Source: Pseudomonas sp. C1C7
Lineage (GTDB): Bacteria > Pseudomonadota > Gammaproteobacteria > Pseudomonadales > Pseudomonadaceae
Direction of reading: 5' to 3'
Assembly: GCF_013359595.1 (NCBI RefSeq)
Contig: NZ_JABFMP010000003.1
Location: forward strand, 62,001-126,000
DNA length: 64,000 nucleotides
The position numbers were made by a program, and so were the translations under genes. Under the pieces are notes generated by a model. The model had not been told where the DNA came from. It saw only the letters and a list, made by a program, of their open reading frames with translations, and searched no databases. This document shows, in pieces, positions 26,787 through 34,924 of this stretch; the stretch's first letter is position 1, and each line of letters starts with the position of its first letter.

Positions 26787-27260
26787 CTAAAGCGGCAAAT
26801 GCTCCAGCGGCAACACCCCCGGCGCCTTCACCGTATGGATCGCAAAATTGCTGCGGATATCGCTCACCCCCGGCAACTTGAGCAGGCTTCCAGTCAGAAA
26901 CCGGTCATAGGCACGTAGATCCGGCACCACGACCTGCAGCAGGAAATCCGACTCCCCCGACACCAGGAACGCGGAAATCACCTCGGGCAATGCCGTCATG
27001 GCCTGGCGAAAGGCCTCGGCCTGTTCATCGTTATGGCGCTCAACCTTCACCCCGACGAACACCGTCAAACCGAGCCCCACTTCATCGCGATCCAGATTGG
27101 CCTGATAACCCCGAATCACACCCGCCTCTTCCAGCATCCGCACGCGACGCAAACAGGGAGAGGCGGACAGGCCAATCTCGTCTGCCAGTTGCACGTTGCT
27201 CAGCCGACCGTCACGTTGCAGCGCGGCGAGGATCTTGCGATCAAAAGCGTCGAGTTTCAT
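26787..27260 (-). CDS. Lrp/AsnC-family transcriptional regulator
   Basis: A 157-residue Lrp-type regulator: HTH in the first 60 residues (LAALQRDGRLSNVQLADEIG, SASPCLRRVRMLEE) and a C-terminal RAM/effector domain (PEVISAFLVSGESDFLLQVV). Such proteins bind amino acids and control export or metabolism genes. It is divergent from a LysE-type exporter gene, and the pair probably forms a regulator-exporter unit. The ligand is unknown. Confidence 0.9.
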   Translation of the reverse strand: MKLDAFDRKILAALQRDGRLSNVQLADEIGLSASPCLRRVRMLEEAGVIRGYQANLDRDEVGLGLTVFVGVKVERHNDEQAEAFRQAMTALPEVISAFLVSGESDFLLQVVVPDLRAYDRFLTGSLLKLPGVSDIRSNFAIHTVKAPGVLPLEHLPL

Positions 27261-27405
27261 GGTTTGGCAGATCCTGATGGTTTGATGCCGATTAAGTGGC
27301 AGGTTATGCCAATCTACAACCCATTAGAAGCGAACTACGCAAGCACCTGCCCTGCCCTTGCGGCATAGACTGGTCCTACCGAATCGACAACGAATGGGGT
27401 GCGAC

Positions 27406-28035
27406 ATGGCGGGTCTGTGGCTGTTTTTCACGGCGCTGGCGGTGGTTTATCTGCTGCCGGGGCCGGACATGATCCTGTTGCTGCAGACCGGTGCCCGACA
27501 GGGCAAAGGTGCGGCGCTGGCCACTGCCGCAGGTTTGGCGATTGCCCGAGGTTGTCATGTCGCACTGGCGGCCTTGGGGCTGGCGGCGCTGTTCAAGGCA
27601 GCGCCCTGGACCTTCGATGTGGTGCGTCTGGCGGGCGCCGTTTACCTGTTGTGGATCGGCATTCAGTGCCTGCGCACATCGCTGCTGCCGAGCCTGAATC
27701 CCGCAGACACCGTTGAAGAAAAACCGCGCTACCGGCAGGCGATACAGCGCGGTTTGCTCACCAACCTCCTCAACCCCAAGGCCCTGCTGTTCTGCTCGGT
27801 ATTGTTGCCACAATTCATCGATCCACAGGCGGGGCCAGTGCTGGGGCAATTCGCGGCGCTGGGTGTGGTGCTGGTCGCGGTGGGTCTGCTGTTCGACAGC
27901 GCTTACGCTCTGGCCGGTGTCGCCCTTGGCCGATGGTTGCAACGCAGTCCATCGGCACAACGTGTGCAGCAGTGGTTATTCGGCAGCCTGTTGATCGGCT
28001 TCGCCGTGCGACTGAGCCTTTTTCAACAGGCGTGA
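27406..28035 (+). CDS. LysE-family amino-acid exporter
   Basis: A 209-residue inner-membrane protein with about six hydrophobic segments, starting MAGLWLFFTALAVVYLLPG and carrying the LysE signature PGPDMILLLQTGARQG, plus NPKALLFCSVLLPQF. It is expected to export an amino acid or related compound. The ATG at 27406 follows a GGGGT stretch; the in-frame ATG at 27394 is upstream of the best ribosome site. Divergent from the Lrp-type regulator, which likely controls it. Confidence 0.88.
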   Translation: MAGLWLFFTALAVVYLLPGPDMILLLQTGARQGKGAALATAAGLAIARGCHVALAALGLAALFKAAPWTFDVVRLAGAVYLLWIGIQCLRTSLLPSLNPADTVEEKPRYRQAIQRGLLTNLLNPKALLFCSVLLPQFIDPQAGPVLGQFAALGVVLVAVGLLFDSAYALAGVALGRWLQRSPSAQRVQQWLFGSLLIGFAVRLSLFQQA

Positions 28036-28038
28036 GCC

Positions 28039-30153
28039 CTACCGGGACTTGCGGCGGCGATTGATCAACAACAGCGCCGCCGCGACCACCGCCAGCACCC
28101 CACCGATCTGCAACGGTCTCTTGTAGGGTCGCAGCGCCGAGCGCGCCGCATCGATCGGCTCGGTGACATAGCGCTTGTCGGCATCCTGGAATTTGGGGTC
28201 CTGACACTGGTGACCGAAATCACCGGCCCATATGACATAAGGACCGTTCTCGACGTAGCGCCGATAGAACGCGCTTTGCTCCTGAAGACTGGTCCCCCAC
28301 ATCGACGCCTTGCACAGCACCGCCGCAAACGCCTGACTGCTGTGGGGCAAATGATCGGCAGCCTTGCTCGCCAGCGCTGTCGCGACATAACGGTAATGAA
28401 AGCGCTCGTCCGGTTTTGCCACGCTGGCGTTCTGTCGCTGCACTTCCCCTTCGGCGATCAAAGGCCCTACTTTCAACTCGGTGGTTTCCAGGCTGTAGTT
28501 GCCTTCGAAGGTCGCGAAGTCCGGCGCCATCTCGTAGCCCAGCAACTCCATGCCGTTGAAGCGAGCCAGATACCCGGCCTGGTAATAAGCGGACGCCCGC
28601 TTGCTCGGCCACCATTTTGATTCAGCGTCCTGGCGCAGCTCTCCATACCCTTTGGCTTTGGCCTGCAAATCGGCATTGTCGAAATACGCGGGCGCTTCTT
28701 CGTAACGTTCCTCGCGCAACAAACGCCGCCCGAGCAGGTTGCGCAGTTTGGCGGCGACCGGCAGCGGCACATAGTTGTCGCGATCCTGCTGGGTCAGCGC
28801 TGGCGGTGCAGGCACCTGAGTGTCGACGTAATGTTTGAGTTCATCGGTGGTCAGCACCCGCTCGGCAACGGTAGCGGCATCGAACCAGTAGATGTCCTGG
28901 CTGCGATAGAGCTGATCGAACGCCTGCAGATAATCCCCGCGTTGCAGGGCCAGAATCGCGCTTTCGCCATCGACACGACACTTGGGCTGCAAGGTTTCGA
29001 ACGCCCAGTCCGGCGTGCGTCGTTCACCCCAGGATTCATTCTGCGGGAAAGCCTGCGCTGCCTTCGCATACGCGGCGGCCGCGGCATTCTTGTCGCCATC
29101 GCGTACTGCCAGTTTGGCGCGCAACCACCAGGCCAGCCCGCCATCACCAGCGTGTTCGAGCAATGCCTTGGCACTGGCGTAATCGCCCTGTTGATAATTC
29201 ATCGCCGCCAGGCGATCAGCGTTATCGAGACTTCCTCGGGTACTGTTTTGCAGAAGCTTGATGAGCTTTTGTTCGCTCGGAGGTTGATCGCCAAACGACC
29301 AGCCCAAGCGACTGATCAACCCGGCGGTCACCAACTGCTGCACCGGTTTGCCCTTGAGCAACTCGGCCAATTGGTCCTCAGGCATGGCTGCCAGATCCGC
29401 CATCAACAGCTTCAACGAGGTGTAGCCCACCGTCGAGCCGTAGCGGTTTTGCGTGGCGTAAAGTTCGATGGCGCTGTTCCAGTCACCCGCGGTGCGCGCC
29501 ACTCGCGCCTCTTCACCGAGGCTGGCGACACCCAGGCCCATCGGATCACTGAAACCGTCGGCGCTCAGTTGCCGTGCTTGCTCGAAAGCCTTGCGCGATT
29601 GCGCGAGCAGGTCTGGCGCCGCCCCTGCTTGCGAACTCATGGCGAACAACGCCCGGCCCAGCGAGTAAGCGGCCCAGGTGCTGCGCAACGCGCGCTGGTC
29701 CGCCGGCAAATCCAGAACCTTGTGGAAATACTCCGCCGCCAGCCCGTGGTCACCGGCAGCAAAAGCCACAGCACCAGCCAGATACAACCGCAGCTCGGCA
29801 GGCAGACTCTCTCCCTGAACCTCGACCTGATGTGCATCCGTCAATGCGCGCAACTGTTTGACCAATGCCTGCTGTTCCGCGCTCAGACCTTCTTCCTCGG
29901 CCTGGCTGCGTTGTTCGACATAGTCAGCCGCTTCCAGGCCATAGGTCACTTCGGCGACTTCCTTGAGTCCGCTGATCGCCTGGCCCAGCCGGTTGATCTC
30001 GAACCGGAAGTTGCCCTCCGGCAATTCCGCCAACGACTGATTGCGGTTGTCGAGCAAGCGCATGGGAAAGTCGGGGCCGCACGCCAGCGCCGAACCCAAC
30101 GGCAGACTCAGGCTCAGACACAACAATGGGCGGGACCAGTTACGGGTGAACAT
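28039..30153 (-). CDS. Exported protein with TPR-like repeats and a C-terminal membrane anchor
   Basis: A 704-residue protein with a signal peptide (RPLLCLSLSLPLGSALACG), helical repeat-like segments (about 130-400, for example AGAVAFAAGDHGLAAEYFHK and MNYQQGDYASAKALLEHA, resembling TPR), and a C-terminal membrane segment followed by RRRKSR. This is the shape of a periplasmic protein with a C-terminal anchor. It overlaps the end of the DUF3142 lipoprotein gene by 14 nt and is probably translated with it. No domain family was recognised; function unknown. Confidence 0.75.
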   Translation of the reverse strand: MFTRNWSRPLLCLSLSLPLGSALACGPDFPMRLLDNRNQSLAELPEGNFRFEINRLGQAISGLKEVAEVTYGLEAADYVEQRSQAEEEGLSAEQQALVKQLRALTDAHQVEVQGESLPAELRLYLAGAVAFAAGDHGLAAEYFHKVLDLPADQRALRSTWAAYSLGRALFAMSSQAGAAPDLLAQSRKAFEQARQLSADGFSDPMGLGVASLGEEARVARTAGDWNSAIELYATQNRYGSTVGYTSLKLLMADLAAMPEDQLAELLKGKPVQQLVTAGLISRLGWSFGDQPPSEQKLIKLLQNSTRGSLDNADRLAAMNYQQGDYASAKALLEHAGDGGLAWWLRAKLAVRDGDKNAAAAAYAKAAQAFPQNESWGERRTPDWAFETLQPKCRVDGESAILALQRGDYLQAFDQLYRSQDIYWFDAATVAERVLTTDELKHYVDTQVPAPPALTQQDRDNYVPLPVAAKLRNLLGRRLLREERYEEAPAYFDNADLQAKAKGYGELRQDAESKWWPSKRASAYYQAGYLARFNGMELLGYEMAPDFATFEGNYSLETTELKVGPLIAEGEVQRQNASVAKPDERFHYRYVATALASKAADHLPHSSQAFAAVLCKASMWGTSLQEQSAFYRRYVENGPYVIWAGDFGHQCQDPKFQDADKRYVTEPIDAARSALRPYKRPLQIGGVLAVVAAALLLINRRRKSR

Positions 30154-31336
30154 TCGACTCTCCTTGATCTATGTTTGCGCAGCGCGCCCAGCCGATGGCT
30201 CGCTGTCCGCCAGCGGCAATCCGACCTTCGCGCTGGCGGGTGAAGGTAAGCAGATCCGCATCTTGTTGCAATGTATAACCGGCCAGCGCATCGGCGCCTT
30301 CGCAATCGCGCACTTTTAATGTGAGGCGTTCGGGCCAGGCGTTGTCCATGTTGCCCTCGTTGCGCAGACCGATGTCATAGAGTCCTTGTTGCGAAGACAG
30401 ATTCACCTTGAGTTGGCTTTGCAGCGCGTCACCTCGAGCCACGGCACGCAATGTGGTCAGACTCCAGGCACGGCGGTCGTTGGCCAGTGGTAGGCGAAAC
30501 CAGATCAGGCCGCCAAGATGAGACGGAGGATCCGTGCGCAACTCACTGGCGAGCTCACTCAGTTGTTGGGGATCGGCCATCAGCTCTCGACGTTTACCAT
30601 CGATTTCGAGGCTGACTTCGCTTTCCACAACCGGCGCACCATTGACGCTCGGCAACAGCGCGACGCCGTAGGCCGGCAGAGCCAGATAGAAAGGTTTCAC
30701 CGTGATGCGGCTCCAGGCCTTTGCCCATCGACGGGCCTGATCCGGATCGAACAGGCCACGACGCGGATCGGTCACAGCATGAACCTGCAGTACACTGCTA
30801 TCGACTGTTGATAACACCGCGGGCAATTCAGGACTGTCGAGCCACGCTGGCAATGCGGTGATGCTCAATGGCATCGAGGTGGGGAGCACAGCGCGCAAGT
30901 GCGTCAGAAATTCGCGGTAGGCCGGCAGCCGGGCGCTACCCGCATCGTGGTCGATTTCCACGCCGGCAAGGTTCAGGCCCTGCCCTTGCCAGTCGTTGAT
31001 CAACTGCAAAATCGGCGTGGTGATGTCTTGCTGATCCAGCGCAGGGAGTTGTCCATCGAGGCGAATCACCGCGATCAGCGGACGACCATCCTGCTTCAGC
31101 AGAGCCGGATCGATCCGAGCCCGCGTCCAGCCCGCCTTGGGAAAAGCCTGCAAGGCCAACACGCGCAAGGTCGAAAAATCGGCACGGCTTTCGCTCAGCG
31201 CCGCTTCATGGTTTGCCGTCCATTGCCGTTGCCAAACGTAGAGTTGCTGGTCCAACGGTGGTGCGTCTTTTCGCTCGCAACCGCCCAGCAATGCAAGCGC
31301 CATCAGCAATGCCGACAGGCGCAGGTAAAAATGCAT
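30140..31336 (-). CDS. DUF3142 domain lipoprotein
   Basis: A 398-residue protein with a lipoprotein signal peptide (ALLMALALLGGC, lipobox LGGC with Cys near 20). DUF3142 is a glycoside-hydrolase-like barrel family of unknown substrate: LAGVEIDHDAGSARLPAYR gives the conserved Asp-rich segment, and PFYLALPAYGVALLPS a barrel strand. It would be on the periplasmic face of a membrane. It precedes and overlaps the TPR-like gene, which suggests a joint function at the cell envelope. Confidence 0.85.
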   Translation of the reverse strand: MHFYLRLSALLMALALLGGCERKDAPPLDQQLYVWQRQWTANHEAALSESRADFSTLRVLALQAFPKAGWTRARIDPALLKQDGRPLIAVIRLDGQLPALDQQDITTPILQLINDWQGQGLNLAGVEIDHDAGSARLPAYREFLTHLRAVLPTSMPLSITALPAWLDSPELPAVLSTVDSSVLQVHAVTDPRRGLFDPDQARRWAKAWSRITVKPFYLALPAYGVALLPSVNGAPVVESEVSLEIDGKRRELMADPQQLSELASELRTDPPSHLGGLIWFRLPLANDRRAWSLTTLRAVARGDALQSQLKVNLSSQQGLYDIGLRNEGNMDNAWPERLTLKVRDCEGADALAGYTLQQDADLLTFTRQREGRIAAGGQRAIGWARCANIDQGESNVHP

Positions 31337-31411
31337 AGAGCTCCCGATCCCTTCTGTTTTGGCCGAGTCGCGAGTCTAACGTAGGTGGGGAATAGAAAGA
31401 TGGCGCTGATG

Positions 31412-31427
31412 TGTTCCACGTGGAACG
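31412..31427. other. parS-like centromere site 3
   Basis: TGTTCCACGTGGAACG, 15 of 16 to the parS consensus, between the DUF3142 gene and the GST gene. It is 7881 bp from site 2. Unlike the first two it is intergenic. Confidence 0.82.
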
Positions 31428-31447
31428 TTCATCAGCGCCGTTTTACA

Positions 31448-32074
31448 TCAGGCGGTTTTCTGCAGACCAGCCACTGTGCGAGGCATGCCGACAAAACCAG
31501 GCAAGGCTTCAACACGGGCCAGCCAAGCGCGGATGTTGGCGTAGTCGTCCAGCGACACGTTGCCCTCAGGTGCGTGGGCGATGTAACTGTAGGCGGCAAC
31601 ATCGGCGATGGTCGGTTCGCTGCCCACCAGATACGGCGAGTTGGCCAGTTCGTGGTCGATGACTTTGAGTACGGTGTGGGCATAGGCGATGACTTCTTCA
31701 GCGTTGTAAGGCGCGCCGAAAACCGTGATCAATCGAGCCCGCGCCGGACCGAATGCGATGGGACCAGCAGCTGCAGACAACCAGCGCTGCACTTTCGCCG
31801 CGCCAACCGGATCGGCAGGCAACCAGCGACCGTTGCCGTATTTCTGCGCCAGGTAAACCAGGATGGCGTTGGAGTCGGCGAGTACCACGCCTTGATCGTC
31901 CAGCACCGGCACTTGGCCGAAAGCATTGAGTGCCAGGTATTCAGGCTTCTTGTGTTCGCCCTTGGCCAAGTCAACGAAGATCAGTTCAGTCGGCAGTTTC
32001 AGCAGCGAGAGCATCAGTTCCACACGGTGGGCGTGGCCAGAACGTGGGAAGTTGTAGAGTTTGATGGCTTGCAT
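31448..32074 (-). CDS. Glutathione S-transferase family protein
   Basis: A 208-residue GST with a thioredoxin-fold N-terminal domain ([20 protein letters not shown], with the Ser-containing active-site region) and a helical C-terminal domain ([19 protein letters not shown]). Conserved [19 protein letters not shown] is present. The substrate is not evident. A LysR regulator gene lies just upstream in the same direction and may control it. Confidence 0.93.
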   Translation of the reverse strand: MQAIKLYNFPRSGHAHRVELMLSLLKLPTELIFVDLAKGEHKKPEYLALNAFGQVPVLDDQGVVLADSNAILVYLAQKYGNGRWLPADPVGAAKVQRWLSAAAGPIAFGPARARLITVFGAPYNAEEVIAYAHTVLKVIDHELANSPYLVGSEPTIADVAAYSYIAHAPEGNVSLDDYANIRAWLARVEALPGFVGMPRTVAGLQKTA

Positions 32075-32204
32075 GGTCGACTCCGCGGGTGAGTGGTGTT
32101 GTTCGGAAGGATCAGCACCGGATGGCAGCCATCTTCTACCAGTCCCGTGAACAACAGAATCACCAGGGAACGCAATCCATTATTTCAACAGACGAAATAA
32201 CCGC

Positions 32205-33107
32205 TCAGTCCCGTATAGCGGGGTCTTCCCTCAGCGCCTTCACCACGAAATCGACAAAACTGCGAACCCTGGCCGGGGCTTTGCGTCCGCCCTGATAGAC
32301 GACGTGGATTGGCAGCGGTGGCAGCTCAAAGTCCGACAGGACGATTTCCAGTTCTCCGTCCGCGACCTTACTGGCGACCTGATAAGACAGGACCCGGGTG
32401 TACCCCAATCCAAGGGCCGCGGCGTTGATGGCCGCCCGATTTGCGGTCACCACCAGCCGGGGCTCGGCTCGCACAGAAAGCGGCTCGTCCCCTTCAAGAA
32501 ACGGCCAGTTTTTGAGCTGGCCAATCGCGGAGGTTCCGATGATGGGCGCCTGAGCCAGATCTTGTGGATGCGTCGGCCGTCCATTCGTTTTCAGAAACGC
32601 TGGCGACGCTACGATCACCCGTCGTACCTGGCCTACCCGAATCGCATGTTGATTGCTGTCCGGCAACTCACCGATGCGCAGCGCCACATCGATCCCCTCC
32701 TCCACCACGCTGACCACCCGATCAACCAGCAACGCGTTGATCGTGACGTCCGGGAATTGAGTCAGAAATTTCACCATGAGCGGTGTGATGAACAACTCAC
32801 CAAACAGCACCGGTGCCGTGATCGCCAGTTGCCCGCGAGGCAGGATATGACTGCCTGCCGCCGAATCCTCGGCTTCCTGCACTTCGGCGAGGATTCTGCG
32901 ACAGTCTTCGAGAAACCGCTGACCCGCTTCGCTCAAATGCACACTGCGCGTAGTGCGAGTGAGCAACTGCGTGCCGATGCGCTTCTCTAGCCCCGCCACC
33001 GCCCGGGTCACGCTGGCCGCCGACATTCCCAAGCGTCGCGCGGCTGCCGAAAAACCCTGGTCCTGGGCAACGGCAGCGAAGACCTGCATTTCCTGAAAGC
33101 GGTCCAT
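32205..33107 (-). CDS. LysR-family transcriptional regulator
   Basis: A 300-residue LysR regulator: winged HTH in the first 65 residues (FAAVAQDQGFSAAARRLGMS) and a C-terminal substrate-binding domain. A conserved KNWPFLEGDEPLSVRAEPRL segment suits the CrgA/YafC-type subgroup. It is read in the same direction as the downstream GST gene, 130 bp away, and may regulate it. A minus-strand terminator lies immediately upstream. Confidence 0.92.
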   Translation of the reverse strand: MDRFQEMQVFAAVAQDQGFSAAARRLGMSAASVTRAVAGLEKRIGTQLLTRTTRSVHLSEAGQRFLEDCRRILAEVQEAEDSAAGSHILPRGQLAITAPVLFGELFITPLMVKFLTQFPDVTINALLVDRVVSVVEEGIDVALRIGELPDSNQHAIRVGQVRRVIVASPAFLKTNGRPTHPQDLAQAPIIGTSAIGQLKNWPFLEGDEPLSVRAEPRLVVTANRAAINAAALGLGYTRVLSYQVASKVADGELEIVLSDFELPPLPIHVVYQGGRKAPARVRSFVDFVVKALREDPAIRD

Positions 33108-33127
33108 CAGCGATCCTCGATTCAGAT

Positions 33128-33156
33128 AAAAAAATCGCAGCCGGTTGGCTGCGATT
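33128..33156 (-). terminator. Minus-strand terminator upstream of the LysR gene
   Basis: AATCGCAGCC and GGCTGCGATT pair around GGTT, with an A run (33128-33134) that reads as a U run in a minus-strand transcript. It therefore ends a transcript coming from the right, where no intact gene is now found. Confidence 0.8.
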
Positions 33157-33170
33157 ATCAGGGTTAAATT

Positions 33171-33302
33171 TAGAGAATAAAAACTGTCGCGATAAACCCG
33201 CAGATTCCGCAGGTTCCAGGCTCAAAAAACAAAGTCGCAAAACTGTCGCAACCATCGCAAAAGCCGCCTGAAAGTGAAGCTCTAGGGAATAAAAACTGTC
33301 GC
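33171..33302. repeat. Short direct repeats at the island border
   Basis: TAGAGAATAAAAACTGTCGC (33171-33190) and TAGGGAATAAAAACTGTCGC (33283-33302) are 19/20 identical, and AAAACTGTCGC occurs a third time at 33239-33249. Tandem copies of a short core at the edge of a metal-resistance island resemble recombinase core sites, but no integrase gene was found nearby. Confidence 0.6.
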
Positions 33303-33472
33303 AAGTCGATAACCTATTGAATTTTATAGCTTTGCACGCCCATCAAACACACCCGCTCGACCTTAGTTACGTAGGAGGCGTATCTCGGACTGCCTCTAAC
33401 ACTATCACTCCATTCAAATCTCATTGCTTAACTGATCACCAGTCCTAGGACTCGTAGCTGACGGTGGCGATA

Positions 33473-33680
33473 GGCAGAAAGCAGCCGATTGTGTTGAAAA
33501 AGTCGACCGGACTGGCTACCCATGCAATGAGCGGTGAAAACGCCTTTTTTTGCACGCTGCCATTTCAAATCTGATCCCTTGAACCTTCTGCTCACAACAC
33601 GGCTTTCGATCTCAGGCGCGTACTTTTTTACTGTGGATACCGAAGCCGACTTTTTCAACGCAATCGGCCAGAAGCAGCCA
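33473..33680. mobile_element. MITE-like inverted-repeat element or transposon relic
   Basis: GATTGTGTTGAAAAAGTCG (33488-33506) is inverted at 33648-33666 as CGACTTTTTCAACGCAATC (18/19). The arms and about 140 bp between them form a small palindromic element without a gene; short ORFs inside are not conserved. It looks like a MITE or the leftover ends of an insertion sequence and sits between the island border and the first metal gene. The family is not identified. Confidence 0.5.
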
Positions 33681-33860
33681 GTCGCAATTTGCACGTATCG
33701 GCAAGTACCAGGCATTCGAATGTTTCCAGGCCGCCTCCCTCCACCGACAAATCCGGTAAATCTTGCGGCTTCCCTGTCTCAACGACGAGAATCAATCCAC
33801 ACAGACTCCCAAAATCTCACCTAATTAAGCTTAGGCACAATTGATCGGGAAGTTGAACAA

Positions 33861-34910
33861 ATGACCTGGAAGGAAGGCCTGAGACAATCGGGCGTATTGG
33901 CGGCGCTCGGGGCCGCCGTGCTGTTCGGTGCTGGAACGCCGCTCGCGAAATTACTGTTGAACAGTGTTAGTCCCTGGTTGTTGGCAGGCTTGCTTTATCT
34001 TGGTTCAGGCCTTGGACTCACGCTATATCGCTTGCTGAGCCGCGCGCGCATTGTGAGTCTGCCGCGCCATGAAGCGCTCTGGTTTGCAGGCGCAGTTGCC
34101 GCGGGTGGTGTTGCTGGGCCGGTATTGCTAATGGTGGGCTTGACGGGAATGCCCGCATCGGGCGCATCCTTGCTGCTTAACGCCGAAGGTGTATTTACAG
34201 CCCTGCTCGCGTGGTTTGCCTTCAAAGAGAACTTTGATCGATATATTGCCTTGGGCATGGTCGCCATCGTGGCGGGCGCGCTGGTTCTGAGTTGGCCCAG
34301 TGAAGCGCATTTTGCCGGGCTATGGCCAACACTCGCGGTCTTGGGCGCTTGCTTTGCCTGGGGAATTGATAACAACCTGACTCGCAAGGTGTCGTTGACA
34401 GACGCAACCTGGATTGCTTCGGTCAAAGGCCTGATTGCTGGCTCGGTCAATCTGGTCTTGGCTTTTGTTGTAGGGGCGACGTTGCCGCCACTGCCTAACC
34501 TGGCGGGCGCGCTGATCGTAGGCTTTCTTGCCTATGGCGTGAGCCTGGCGTTGTTCGTCATAGGATTGCGTCACCTGGGCACCGCCCGTACGGGCGCTTA
34601 CTTTTCTGTAGCACCGTTCTTAGGGACATTGCTTGCGGTGGCGATGGGTGATCCCGTCACGCTACCGCTGCTAATCGCCGGATCGCTAATGGCATTGGGC
34701 ATTTGGTTACACCTCACTGAACGCCATGAGCATGAGCATCGGCATGAGGCCATGGAGCATGAGCACGAGCATGTCCACGACGAACACCACCAACATGAGC
34801 ACGATGACCCGGTCGCGCCTGGCACCAGGCACCAACATCGGCATCGACACGAGCCCATGACCCACCGCCATCGGCACTTCCCTGACGCACACCACAGGCA
34901 TGACCATTGA
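33861..34910 (+). CDS. EamA/DMT-family transporter with a His-rich C-terminal tail
   Basis: A 349-residue inner-membrane protein with two EamA repeats (about ten segments, residues 10-290) and a C-terminal tail of about 60 residues extremely rich in His and Glu/Asp (for example HEHEHVHDEHHQHEHDD). The tail likely binds metal on the cytoplasmic side. It is convergent with arsJ, so it is not in the arsenic operon. Transporters with such tails occur in metal islands, but neither substrate nor direction is known. Confidence 0.85.
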   Translation: MTWKEGLRQSGVLAALGAAVLFGAGTPLAKLLLNSVSPWLLAGLLYLGSGLGLTLYRLLSRARIVSLPRHEALWFAGAVAAGGVAGPVLLMVGLTGMPASGASLLLNAEGVFTALLAWFAFKENFDRYIALGMVAIVAGALVLSWPSEAHFAGLWPTLAVLGACFAWGIDNNLTRKVSLTDATWIASVKGLIAGSVNLVLAFVVGATLPPLPNLAGALIVGFLAYGVSLALFVIGLRHLGTARTGAYFSVAPFLGTLLAVAMGDPVTLPLLIAGSLMALGIWLHLTERHEHEHRHEAMEHEHEHVHDEHHQHEHDDPVAPGTRHQHRHRHEPMTHRHRHFPDAHHRHDH

Positions 34911-34924
34911 GTGAATCGGCGGTG

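Noticed and set aside
33428-33824. Two short frames (95 and 96 codons) between the LysR gene and the DMT transporter
   Set aside because: They lie across the inverted-repeat element, in opposite directions, with no family match and no ribosome site; treated as non-coding.
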